Below the pieces are notes generated by a model. That model had not been told where the DNA came from. It made no database searches and saw only the letters and a program-made list of their open reading frames with translations. Of a DNA stretch of 64,000 bases, positions 25,798 through 36,400 are shown piece after piece (the stretch's first letter is position 1; every line of letters starts with the position of its first letter). A program made the translations under genes and the position numbers. This DNA is from Phaeodactylibacter sp. (GTDB lineage: Bacteria; Bacteroidota; Bacteroidia; Chitinophagales; Saprospiraceae), in the NCBI RefSeq assembly GCF_022763345.1, contig NZ_JALEGS010000011.1, positions 1 through 64,000 on the forward strand, given 5' to 3'.

Positions 25798-26577
25798 CTA
25801 TAAGTTGTAGGTCGCTACAACAGGGCAGTGGTCTGAGTGCACGGCATCTGTCATCTGATAGCAGGCCTCAAGTTTTGAAGCGAAAGCCTTGCTCACAGAG
25901 TGATAGTCCAGCCGCCAGCCTTTGTTATTGGCGCGGGCGTTAGCGCGGTACGTCCACCAGCTGTATTCTTCTTTATCGGGGTTAAGTTGGCGGAAGGCAT
26001 CTACAAAGCCACTCTCAAACCATTTGTCCATCCAGGCCCGTTCCTCAGGCAGAAAGCCGGAAGTTTTTTTATTCCGTACCGGGTCGTGGATATCCATTTC
26101 ATGGTGCGCGATATTGTAGTCTCCCACAATGACCAGATTGGGGCGCTCTTCACGCAACTCCTGTACCCATTTAAAAAAATCATCGAGGAACTCCATTTTG
26201 AAAGCCTGCCGCACATCCCCGGTAGTGCCCGAAGGGAAGTAGCAATTCAGTAAGGTCAGCTCACCAAAGTCGGTCCGTAGAATCCGGCCTTCCGCATCGT
26301 ACTTTTCGATCCCACACCCTTCGGATACCAAATCAGCCGGGTGCCGGGATAGCGTTGCGACCCCGCTGTACCCTTTTTTTTCGGCGGAATGCCAGTAGGC
26401 ATGTCTAAATCCATTTTCCCGAAGTTCGGCTTCTTCCTTTTTCACCTGATCAGGCTGCGCCTTGGTCTCCTGCAGGCAGAGTACCTCAACCGGGTGTTCA
26501 GCAAACCAGTCAGCCATACCTTTTCGCATCGCAGCTCTGATACCATTTACATTATAGGAAGCAATCGTTATAGACAT
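25798..26577 (-). CDS. xth: exodeoxyribonuclease III / AP endonuclease
   Basis: Repairs abasic sites and trims 3' ends. The 259 residues match the ExoIII family. The N terminus ITIASYNVNGIRA and LCLQETKAQ (metal-binding Glu) are present, as are GDYNIAHHEMDIHD and the C-terminal SDHCPVVATY with the catalytic Asp-His pair. It is the first gene of a likely two-gene transcript with the GNAT gene. Confidence 0.93.
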   Translation of the reverse strand: MSITIASYNVNGIRAAMRKGMADWFAEHPVEVLCLQETKAQPDQVKKEEAELRENGFRHAYWHSAEKKGYSGVATLSRHPADLVSEGCGIEKYDAEGRILRTDFGELTLLNCYFPSGTTGDVRQAFKMEFLDDFFKWVQELREERPNLVIVGDYNIAHHEMDIHDPVRNKKTSGFLPEERAWMDKWFESGFVDAFRQLNPDKEEYSWWTYRANARANNKGWRLDYHSVSKAFASKLEACYQMTDAVHSDHCPVVATYNL

Positions 26578-27148
26578 ATTGTAACATTTAGCGCAAATAT
26601 AAAAATTGGCACTGTTTTTGGTCTTTTTTAGCTCAATCTGATCAGGCTTTCTCTCCCCTCAACAATATACCTACACTTTTTTTTATTTTTTTTCTCGCTT
26701 TACGCATAAAAAAAGAAGGCAAAAAAATACAAATATCGAACTAAAAAAAATATCAATCAGCTGATAATCAGCATATTAAAAACAATCAGTCCTATATTTA
26801 AATCACAGTAACCATACAGAATGTACTTACAATGCCGATTGTTATGTAGCACCTTTGTATTGTCAGCAGGGAAGAACAGATACAGAGGATGATTGAAAAA
26901 GAAGCTGACGAACCCTGTCACAAGCGGCAGGAAAAAGGTTGAATCCCACGAATGCAATTATAATCTCATGAAGATTTTGAGACATCAAAGGATGTTTCAA
27001 TTTGGTATGTAGATAGCCTCTCAAAGCTCTTTTGGAAACCGGTCCCTCACAGGACCGGTTTTTCTTTTTCTTCTACATTCTACGTGCCTTTTTCACTTAG
27101 GTTACATACCACCTTAACAAATTTCACTTTTTCTTTATATTTCTTTGG
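26578..27148. other. 571-bp gene-free region with orphan terminator
   Basis: No protein gene above 60 residues with credible features is visible. The stretch is AT-rich at the left (26660-26780). A 14-codon frame (26968-27012, MKILRHQRMFQFGM), a hairpin (26979-26998) and a strong terminator (27036-27070, plus strand) lie at the right. The terminator serves no visible gene, since xth to the left is on the minus strand. A plus-strand small RNA or micro-peptide transcript is the simplest explanation. It does not match SRP RNA, 6S, tmRNA or RNase P consensus motifs that I could check by eye. Confidence 0.5.
27036..27070 (+). terminator. orphan intrinsic terminator
   Basis: AAACCGGTCC (27036-27045) pairs perfectly with GGACCGGTTT (27052-27061) around a 6-nt loop, followed by TTCTTTTTC. 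It is a textbook terminator on the plus strand. On the minus strand it lies 79 bases past the OmpA gene stop, where its A tract would read as a weaker U tract, so it could also serve that gene. Confidence 0.8.
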
Positions 27149-29203
27149 CTACTTCTCAATAATCGCTACTTCGGTTCGCCGGTTTTGGGCATGCATATCT
27201 TCTGTACAAGGGACACTTCCTCCTGTGCCGTCACAATCACAGTCCACTACCGGATTAAGCTCCCCATAGCCAAATGCCAGAATTCTGTCTCTTTTTATTC
27301 CCTGCTGTACCAAAAAGCCACGAGCAGCTTCCGCCCGCCTGAGCGAAAGCTTTCGGTTGTAGTCTTCCCCACCGACACAGTCCGTGAAGGCCCTTAACTC
27401 AACCCTCATTCCAGGGTTGTCCCTCATCAACTTTGCCAGGGTCTGTAGGTCTGCCGCAGCTTCTGCCAGTATCTCTGCCGACGCAAATTCAAATTGCAGA
27501 TTGTCGAGCAGGAACCGGCTGCCTACCTCAACCGCGCTCCGATCGCCAAGACTTGGTGCCGGGGTATCGTTATAGGAGCCTGATGGCGGGTAGCTGCCGC
27601 TACGAGGCATAGCCGGCAAAGGCTTAAGTGAGAGAGAGACGCCAAGTGAGCGGTTACCACGGCGGTTGACGGTTTGTACATAAGTGGTGTCATTCTCATA
27701 TCCTACATGGCTCCCCACAATCGTGAAACGGAAACCGTCAGGTAAACAATATTTGAAAACACCTCTTTCATCCGAACTAATAGTTACCCGCCGCTGCTCT
27801 TCCTGATTAAAAATCAAGATCGTCGCTTTTGATATCGGAGCCCCTGCCTCCCTATTACTCACCACGCCTTCCAGCGTGATACAGTCATCTCTTTTCAAGG
27901 GTATGCCTACCGGCCGGTTGAACCGGTTGTCTGTTGGCATGTAGTATTCTTCTGCTGCGAAAAATCCCCGCTTCTCCACCTTAATCCTGTACTCTTTGGA
28001 TACATCAAGCATGATGTAGGCTTTGCCTTCGCTGTTGGTCACTTCGTCCGGCTCTTCGAGGTCTTCACTCCGCTGATCAATCTGAGCCTGCCCGTCTCTG
28101 CCCATGCCTACGCTTGCACGTGGCAAACGCAAGTATTGTATGTTGCCTGAACTGCCAATAACCCGCTCATAAATTTTAATTTCTGCCCCGGATACCGGGC
28201 GGCTTCCCTCCTCAGAAAACACCTCAATGGTAGTGGTCTTAAAGTCAGGAAATACGACGCCCTGTATGCCTTCGGGAGCATCAAAGCTGTAAATGTCATC
28301 CCTACCAACTCCGCCTTCACGATTAGAAGAAAAATATCCACTTTTGCCTTCTTTATCCAGGATCAGCCCGAAGTCATCTGCATCTGTGTTAAAGGGTTCT
28401 CCCAAATTGACCACTTCCGCCCACGAACCATCGCCTTTGCCTTCTACCATATAAAGGTCATACCCCCCATAGCCCTTCTTGTAGCCATCTGAGGTGAAAA
28501 AAAGTGTCCCGGACTGATGCAAAAAAGGAAAAAATTCGTGCCCGGGCGTATTAATCCGTCCTCCAAGGTTCATTGGAGGCGACCACCCTCCGTCCATTTT
28601 CAGGGAAACATAGAGGTCATATCCCCCCTTGCCTCCCGGCCGGTTGGAGGAAAAGATCATAAAAGTGCCGTCATGCGACAGCGTGGGGTGCATACAGTTA
28701 TAGGCATCGCTGTTGAATGGAAGGGGTTTGATCTGTTCCCAGTCCAGAAACCCAAAAGTCGCTTCGTATATCTTCATCCGGATTTTGCCATCAGCCACTG
28801 CGGGCTCAACCCCATTTGTGGTGTTGTTGCGGGTAAAGTATACTTTGTTGGCTTTCAGATCAAACGTAGACTGCCCTTCGTGTTGCGCAGAATTGAGATT
28901 GATGGAAAAGGGTTTTGGAGAGCGAAGGCTACCGTTTGGCCCAATAGGCGCGAAGTAAAAATCAAAGAACGATTCGCCGGTGGCGGGGTCTTTAGGGCCA
29001 GCGTGGCGGGAAGAACAGAATACCAGCGTATCACCATAAAAAGAAGGTGAGAAGTCCGAGGCTGTGGAATTGATTGCAGTCTCGTTGTATATGCGGACCT
29101 TTTGATTAGGTTGTACAACCGTGCGCAGGTTTACAGGTGCAGGATCCTGAGCTTGCAGGCCAAATGCAAAGCTAAGCAGCAATAGAGGCAGATAGAATCT
29201 CAT
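27149..29203 (-). CDS. OmpA family protein with PD40 propeller repeats
   Basis: Predicted outer-membrane-associated, peptidoglycan-binding protein of 684 residues. A signal peptide ends near LQAQ (about 1-19). PD40/WD40-like beta-propeller blades follow (about 45-330; repeated MIFSSNRPGGKGGYDLYVS and FFTSDGYKKGYGGYDLY patterns), then carboxypeptidase-regulatory-like beta domains (about 345-560). A C-terminal OmpA domain (about 585-684) shows LRAFTDCVGGEDYNRKLSLR and an NRRTEV end. The layout resembles PorE-like or SprF-associated OmpA proteins. It is last in the adhesin-SprF-OmpA gene row. ATG 29203 is chosen at the signal peptide. Confidence 0.85.
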   Translation of the reverse strand: MRFYLPLLLLSFAFGLQAQDPAPVNLRTVVQPNQKVRIYNETAINSTASDFSPSFYGDTLVFCSSRHAGPKDPATGESFFDFYFAPIGPNGSLRSPKPFSINLNSAQHEGQSTFDLKANKVYFTRNNTTNGVEPAVADGKIRMKIYEATFGFLDWEQIKPLPFNSDAYNCMHPTLSHDGTFMIFSSNRPGGKGGYDLYVSLKMDGGWSPPMNLGGRINTPGHEFFPFLHQSGTLFFTSDGYKKGYGGYDLYMVEGKGDGSWAEVVNLGEPFNTDADDFGLILDKEGKSGYFSSNREGGVGRDDIYSFDAPEGIQGVVFPDFKTTTIEVFSEEGSRPVSGAEIKIYERVIGSSGNIQYLRLPRASVGMGRDGQAQIDQRSEDLEEPDEVTNSEGKAYIMLDVSKEYRIKVEKRGFFAAEEYYMPTDNRFNRPVGIPLKRDDCITLEGVVSNREAGAPISKATILIFNQEEQRRVTISSDERGVFKYCLPDGFRFTIVGSHVGYENDTTYVQTVNRRGNRSLGVSLSLKPLPAMPRSGSYPPSGSYNDTPAPSLGDRSAVEVGSRFLLDNLQFEFASAEILAEAAADLQTLAKLMRDNPGMRVELRAFTDCVGGEDYNRKLSLRRAEAARGFLVQQGIKRDRILAFGYGELNPVVDCDCDGTGGSVPCTEDMHAQNRRTEVAIIEK

Positions 29204-29223
29204 TATAGGGCGTCTTGTTGTGA

Positions 29224-29245
29224 AGGAACGCCTGCAGGCGTTCCT
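29224..29245. repeat. 22-bp perfect palindrome in the OmpA gene leader
   Basis: GGAACGCC and GGCGTTCC flank TGCA in an exact palindrome 21 bases upstream of the OmpA-family start codon. In RNA it folds into a 9-bp stem with a tetraloop near the ribosome-binding region; in DNA it could be a dimeric operator. Confidence 0.6.
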
Positions 29246-29292
29246 AAATACCATTATCCAGCAAGGTATCAGGTTATCTCATCATATAACCA

Positions 29293-29338
29293 GAGGCGTC
29301 AATTATGGCACCTGTCTAAAGAGCAGTGCCAGCGCCTC
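29293..29338. other. stem-loop between SprF-like and OmpA-family genes
   Basis: GAGGCG (29293-29298) pairs with CGCCTC (29333-29338), and TGGCAC (29306-29311) with GTGCCA (29326-29331). No U tract follows on the minus strand, so an mRNA-processing or stability element is more likely than a terminator. Confidence 0.45.
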
Positions 29339-29423
29339 AAAAGATTAACACAAGTTAGCCATTATCTGCCATAAAGTAAACCTTCCTCCATAATCCTTGA
29401 GAGCGCCCGGGCTTAATGAAATA

Positions 29424-30410
29424 CTAGTAAAAACGCTTATTGCTCCCATTGCTATTAAAGAAGCGTGGATTATCATAGGTGGCACCTTTCCCACTTTTAC
29501 CACCGAAAAAGTGGTGGATAAAGAGCTCCGCGCTGCCGTCATTATAATCCTGTAAGTCGGAAAGCGTAAAATCATAGGAGGCGCCAATCATCCATTTGTC
29601 GCCGATCCGGCTGGAAATAAGACCGGACACAGATTCTCCAATGCTGTTTTCTTTATTGCCCCCCGTGCGGTAGGATGCTCCCGCGGTAAACTGCTCGAAA
29701 AAGGTAAAGGAAAGGTTGATATCTGCATCAAAAGGCGCTCCGTCTACATATTTCAACAGGAAATTGGGCTGCATAACGATATCATTATCCATAAGGCGCA
29801 CATTGAACCCTGTCATTAAATACCAGTGCTGGTCCTCCTTGGAGATCGTGCCCTCGTCATCTGACAGGTCAATGCTAGACTTCAGAAAGCGGGGTATCGA
29901 AAATCCAACGTAAAAATCATTGCTGTTGTAGTAAATCCCTCCTCCAAAATTCGGCGTTACCCGGCTCTGAAAGCCTGTCGGTATAGCATTGTCGATCTCG
30001 ATCGGCTGATTGGCCCGAAGCTCGCCAAGGCTTGCTTGTATCAAGCGGATAGAAGCAGAAACCCCAATACCGAAGTAACCATTCCCTAACCGGAAGCGAT
30101 AAGCGTAGTCCCCTTCCAGGGTATAGCGGTCCATAATACCAATACTGCTGCGCACGAGACTCCCCCCAATGCCCACCTTGGCGTTGAGCGCAGAATTAAA
30201 GGTGATCAATTGCGCCTCTGGAGCGCCTTCTATCCCAATCCACTGCTGCCGGGCCATAGCCGTGAGGCGTGAGCTTCCGGTCGAACCTGCATAGGCAGGG
30301 TTGAAAGCCAGCTTATTGTGCATGAACTGGGTAAAATGGTCTTCTTGCTGCGCTTCCGCTAAAACGGCCAGCAGCAGGAAAAGTATAGTGGTCAGGTAGT
30401 AGTTTTTCAT
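29424..30410 (-). CDS. PorP/SprF family type IX secretion membrane protein
   Basis: Outer-membrane barrel of 328 residues. Signal peptide 1-20 ends AEAQ, and the family's hallmark N terminus follows: HFTQFMHNKLAFNPAYAGS. Later strands include YFGIGVSASIRL and GASYDFTLSDLQDYNDGSAELFIHHFF, the usual C-terminal end pattern. SprF-type proteins are known to be needed for secretion and attachment of type B CTD cargo encoded beside them. The giant adhesin immediately upstream carries such a CTD, so this is its likely cognate partner. Confidence 0.92.
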   Translation of the reverse strand: MKNYYLTTILFLLLAVLAEAQQEDHFTQFMHNKLAFNPAYAGSTGSSRLTAMARQQWIGIEGAPEAQLITFNSALNAKVGIGGSLVRSSIGIMDRYTLEGDYAYRFRLGNGYFGIGVSASIRLIQASLGELRANQPIEIDNAIPTGFQSRVTPNFGGGIYYNSNDFYVGFSIPRFLKSSIDLSDDEGTISKEDQHWYLMTGFNVRLMDNDIVMQPNFLLKYVDGAPFDADINLSFTFFEQFTAGASYRTGGNKENSIGESVSGLISSRIGDKWMIGASYDFTLSDLQDYNDGSAELFIHHFFGGKSGKGATYDNPRFFNSNGSNKRFY

Positions 30411-30426
30411 AAGTACTTATTTGGGA

Positions 30427-30454
30427 TTTTGCCCCGGCTTGTACCGGGGCAAAA
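30427..30454 (-). promoter_or_regulatory. intercistronic hairpin between giant adhesin and SprF-like genes
   Basis: TTTTGCCCCGG (30427-30437) and CCGGGGCAAAA (30444-30454) form a perfect 11-bp stem with a 6-nt loop in the 60-bp gap. On the minus strand no U tract follows. It could slow 3' decay or act as a partial terminator, and so set the ratio of the huge adhesin to its secretion partner. Confidence 0.55.
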
Positions 30455-30470
30455 AGATTCCTTGTTTAAA

Positions 30471-33400
30471 TTATTTCTGAAGCAGAAGATATCCGGTAAT
30501 CGGCCGGCTCCCATCTCCAAGGTCCAGAATATAGAAGTAGGTATCCACTGGCAGGTCTTCTCCATTGAAAGTTCCACGCCAGTTGTTCGGATAAGGGCGA
30601 GGTGAATTGTATACCTCGTCTCCCCAGCGATTAAAAACAGAAAGCTGGCTGTTTGGATAGACACCTGTGTCCAGCAAACACGGAATGATAAAGGCTTCAT
30701 TGACCCCGTCACCGTTTGGCGTGAAAATATTCGGGGGCTCGCAGTCGACCCCTTCGCCAACGGTGAGCCTTAATACGGCATCAGCGCAGGCACACCCTTC
30801 GCGGCATACCTGATAGACCAGCTCGTCCGTTCCGGCAAAATCAGGATCGGGTGTGTAGGCAATCCGGTTATCTGCCGTCACCCTGGCACGCCCATTGAAT
30901 GGCTCCATAATCACTTCCAGGGTACTCCCCTCCGGCACAGCGTCATTAGCCAGCACATCCACAATTGTTTCCACTGCAAATTCAATAGTCCGCTCGTCAT
31001 TTTGGACTACCGGTGGCAGCTGAAAGTCGATGATCAGGGTATCCCGGGAATTCTCGCCGCACAACCCTCCGTCCAGCGTCCAGATGGCTAGGTTATCGCC
31101 CACTGTGAGGTTGGCCACCTCCGTATCGGTGTTGTTCCGGTTGGAAAACACCAATTGCTCATCCGGTGAACTCCATCTGCCGGAGCTGCCATCTGCCGGC
31201 TCTCCTGCCGCCAGCATGGCCACGCCGTCTTCCTCACACACAATCACATCAAACCCGGCAAACGGGTTATTGTCCGCCAGGGTAATGAGAACACCAGTGC
31301 TGTCCATTCCGCATTCGCTGACCACCGTCCAGGTAAACGCATAAGTGTTGCCCGGCAGCAGCCCTGGCCCGGAAATTCCGGTACCAGGATCTTCCGGGTT
31401 ATCAATATCCACATTAAAGTCAGCCTGCACAGCGGATTGTGACCAGCTGCCTTCTCCTGCCTGCGGGTTGGAAGCATTTAAGAAGATCGGATCACCAGGG
31501 CAAAGCAACGTATCCATGCCAGCCTCGGCCGGCTCAGGAACGTTTACCTGGATTTGCAGGGTGTCAGAGCTAAAGCTTTTACAGCCTCCGTTGGACAATA
31601 CCCAGACCAGTTGCCGGATGCCTTCCTCTTCAAAGCCCGAAACATTAGTTGTGGCGCTTCCTGGATTTTCAATAGTGAGGGCTCCACCATTAGCATTAAG
31701 TTCCAGCCAGGTGCCTACGCTTTGGGATACTGGCGTGGCGGAAATCAGCAGATCTGCTCCTGCACAGGTGGAGGTGTCTTGCCCGACCATGGCTACCTCA
31801 TCCGGTATGGTATCCAATGCAACCGAAAGAGAAGGGGAAGGATCGGATATACAATCGCCGGTTTGCACTTCTGCCTCCAACGTAAGCGACCCCTCGAAAC
31901 CGGAGAAGTCTGTTATCAGTAAATTGGGCGTAACTGTAGTATCCAGTGGCGTCCCGGCATTATACCACAGATACTGAATGCCACCACCCGTTTGCCCATT
32001 TGGAATGGAGATGGTGAGGGTGGCACCGGGTTCATCCACGCATATGGGCCCGTTGCTAACGAGGTTAGTAGGAGCCGGTAGCGTTTCGTTGATGACTACC
32101 GTAACCGTGTCTGGTTCGGACTGGCAGCCGTTGCGCTGAGCGGTTACAATAAAGGCGCCGGTATGCAGGTCCGGATTGGCGGAAGGAATGTTAATATTTG
32201 CTCCACTTGGTGTCGTGCCCATTGGTGTCTGCCAGGTATAAGTAGACCCTGCTGGCCCGTTTGCGAAAAGCTGCAATTGTGTACCCTCACAAACAGGACC
32301 ATTGCTGGAAGCCTCCACCGTTGGATTGGCATTCACCTGAATGGTACGAACGGGGGAAGGCACAGAGGGGCAGCCATCTTCAATGAGAGACACCTGATAA
32401 CTTCCCGCATCATTCGTAGTGAGATTGGATATCGTAATGCTATTGTCCGGTCCTGTATTTACGGGCCCCGAAGGGGTATCCCAGATGTAGGTGGCATTGG
32501 CCACCATTGGTGTGGTCAGTGTCAGTTCCTCCCCTTCACAATAAGAATACGTAGCAGATGGGTTCGTGGGAGTAGGCGCACGCGGGGGAGCATCCTTCAC
32601 CTGCAACGTAGTACTTACCGGTAGAGAAGGACAGCCTTCTTCGGTAAATACGACCAGGGAATAGCTGCCTCCATTTAATGCTTCCGTTACATTCTCAATA
32701 ATAGCGACCTCGTCAGAAGAAGTGTAACCCGGGCCTGTCCACAGGAAATCGTAGGTTCCATCATTTACCGGGAAAACGGTAGCCTGAAGCGTCACATCCG
32801 TAGCTCCATACAAACATTCGGGAGCGCTGTTGCTGACCCCGATGATATCGATGGCTTCAATGACCTCCACACTGACTGAAGCCGTATCGCTGCAACCCTG
32901 CGAAGTGGTAACGGTCAGGGTGTAGGTGCCGGTGCGCAATGGCCCCACTTGATTGATGACTGGGTTTTGGTTTAATGAGATGTAGCCGTTGGGACCATTC
33001 CAGGTATAGGATTCCATTAAGTTCGGCGTTCCCAAAAGCTGCAGGGCACTTCTCTCACAAAGCGGATCTTCAGGAGAAATGCTGGTCACCGCCATAGCAT
33101 TGGGCTGTTCGTTGACAATCACATTCGCGGGAGGAGAAACATCGGAAACACAGGAAAACTGGACACCGCGTACAGTCCAGGCTCCATTATGCGTCTCATT
33201 TGCATTATCGAGAATGAGTGTATTCGTAGTCGTGGTAATCTCGTTCAGGTCTGGCCCGGTCCAGATGTAGGAAGCTGCACCGGCTGGCTGTGCTTGAAGG
33301 GTTATTTTGTCCCCTTCGCAGAAAGGGTTAGTCTGCACCGCAATTTGGTATGGCCCTGGCTTTGGAATCACATTAATGATGGAAAGCACCGGTTCAGAAG

Positions 33401-36400
33401 GGCAGCCATTTTGGAAAACAGTCAGGCTGTACACCCCGGCATTTTCTTCTTCCAGTGGATTGATCACCGGAGGAATCTGTGCCATAGAGAAAAAGCCATT
33501 CGGACCGGTCCATTGATGGGTAATATTCGCTCCTGCAACAGTGGTGCCCAATGAAGCCGAGCCTCCCTCACACTCGGTAATAACAGCTGCGTTGACCGAT
33601 GCAGTAGGCCTTGGTGTCAACGTAACATGTGCCGATAGGGAGGGCTCTGACTGGCAACCATTGGCTTCAATGATAAGGTAGTAGAATCGGGTCTCAGGCT
33701 GCGGGGGATTGTAGGCGGGCAAGGTTAGGCTACCCTGGTTCGTGGTGGTTATCAATGTCCCATTTGGGAACTGCCCTTCGTACCAGTAATAGGTAGCGTT
33801 GCTGAGCACGACGGAGGAGCTCAATTCAACCGGCTCATCGCCACACTGCTGGGCGCTTGCTTGCACAACCGGGGTCAGAGGCAACCCGCTGACGGCCACG
33901 TTGACCACGCCTTCCGCTGTACATCCTGATAACCCTTCAATGGTTACTACATAGGCACCTGAATCATCTTCGTCCACATTGGGGATAACCGGATTTTGCT
34001 GGGTGGAAATGATGTTCCCATCTGGCCCACGCCATTCATAAGTATACACTATGCCCCCCTCTGCTGCGGGCGGATTTGCAAAGAGGTTCAACGTGTCTCC
34101 GCCACAAATACCAGAACTATAGGTGGGTATTGGCGCCTCTGCCTCAATGCGGATCGGGCGGGTACAGGTAGAAACATTACCCACGACATCCACCACCGTA
34201 AGCGTAGCCATCACTGTAGTGCCGGCCTCATCACAGGTGAAGGTATTAGGTGAGAGGAACATCGTATCAATCGAACAGTTGTCGAAACTACCGGCATCAA
34301 ACTCGTCCACACTCACCGTATCCGGCTCAATACCGGACGGATTGATTTCCACGACGGTAGGGTTGCAAAGGGCAACGGGGGGCTCATTGTCAAGGATATC
34401 GACAATGAAGCTGCAGGTATCCGGATTACCGACCTCGTCCTGCACAATGTAATACACTGTTGTTTCGCCCACATTAAACTCGTGGGTTGGCGACAAGGCT
34501 GGTGCAGTCATCTGCGTATAGGGAATTTCTGTAGCCCCTTCAGCGTAATAAAAAGGCGTCACGGTTTGGTAAACCAGGCTTACAAAAGCATAGCTGAGAC
34601 TGTCTGTTTCACCGTCTGCGTCTACCGCCATGGCATCACAGGGGTTGATCCCATCACCGGGCCCGCCCGGTGGCACCGGAATGAAACTAGGCTGCAGGGT
34701 GAAGGTTACACTGCCATCACTTGCCCAGGCGTTGAAATCGGCGGCAGGAATACTGACGGCGTATTGCCCCGGATTTGAACAACTGGCAATACCCTGCGGA
34801 GTGACATCTATGGTGTCTCCGCTATCGCCAATGATGTGGAAGAATGCCCCGGAGGAGCTAAAGTCCCCCTGCAAATCAATCAGCAAATTGATATCATCAA
34901 AAGCATTGGCTGCCACGTCGTTGAAAGTATAGGTCTTCGGGTTAGCGATATAATCGTTGAGGTTGGGGTCAAAGGTGTAAGTCAGCCAGGCACTTGCGGT
35001 ATCGCCAGGCATAGTTTGGCTGTAGGGTGACTCGAGTCCGCAGTTGTCTGTGATATTGTCCGGGAGCGGCAAGGTCACTTCAGCGGAGCAGGTGCCCGGT
35101 TCCAGTGGCTGAGCAATATCAGAGGGGCAGGTCAGCTGAGGCGGTTCCTGATCTTCCACCACCACCTGCTGAACACAACTGTCAATATTGCCCGCACAGT
35201 CTGAAATATAATAAGTGATGGTGTTTTCGCCAATAGGCAGGGTCACCATAGTGGGAGCGATTGGGTCAACCAGTACGCGGGGATTATTGTTGGTCCGATA
35301 TTCATAGCGCAGGTCATTGAGGTCTGCTATCGGGAAGATTAGGTTAGCCTGAACGGTACCAGCAGGGTTGCAAAGCGCATTAATGGCAAAGCTGCCCGGC
35401 TGTGTGGTTGGAATATTGGGCTCCAGGCGGATTTCAATCACCCCATCCACTGCCCAAAGGTCCAACAGGGGCTTAGGCACACTGAGCAAAGTGTCTGCAT
35501 TGCCGCATTGTACCATCGCTCTTCCGGTACGGCCAATCGGCGTGCCATCTTCACCAATAACGTTGAAGTACTCTGTAGTCCCCTCTGCATCTACATTCTG
35601 AAGCTGTAGGCTGAGCTGCCCGCCGGCTTGTGCATTGATCGGCAGTGGCTGGCTTACAGGGAAAGACAAGACAATAGGATTGACGGGCACGCTCGCCTCC
35701 TGCCCCGGAGAAGCATTGGAAGTGATAGTTGCGTTATCTACTAGGTTTACCACAGAGGATGAACTGGCACACTCCTCCTGAATAAAGGGCACTTCTAAAG
35801 TATAATTAGCAGAGCACTGCCCAAAATTGGTGCCAATCACTTCATCCTCCGGACACTCTACAAATGTAGGCGCCGTATTATCAATCACGATGAAGGTTGC
35901 CTGCTCCAGGCTGAAGTTTCCGCAGCCATCATCCACTACAAAGTCTACGACCTGCACCAGCAAGGTGTCACTTCCTGAAGGGCAAATAATATTAGGTGTA
36001 TTGCTGACCGGCTGATTGGTTCCGGCCTCAAAAGCATTCCAGGTCAGGCTGTCCACCGGCGTACAGGCATCGCCTGCCTGAGCACCTCCGTAGCTTTCCA
36101 GCCAGTTGCTATACAGGGTTTCAATATTCGTACCCGCCATACAGGTGACCGTCAGGTCTGAGGGTGCTGACAAAAAGACCGGTGCAATGGTATCAATAAC
36201 GGTAACCTGCTGAATCTGAATGCTGTCATTCCCACACTCATCCGTCACACGCCAGGCGCGCTCCAGTACGTAGTCATTTTCACAACTGCCCGCTATGATT
36301 GTTTCTGAAAGCAATTCAGTAGTCAGTTCGTTGAGCCCTGAGCAATTATCCGCTTGCATTGTGGGCTCCCCGGTAATGGAAAAATCATCCTCGTCCCCGC

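Noticed and set aside
26840..26960. Possible tRNA, because GGTTGAATCCC resembles a T-arm
   Set aside because: No acceptor stem, D-arm or anticodon stem could be paired around it, and no CCA end follows.
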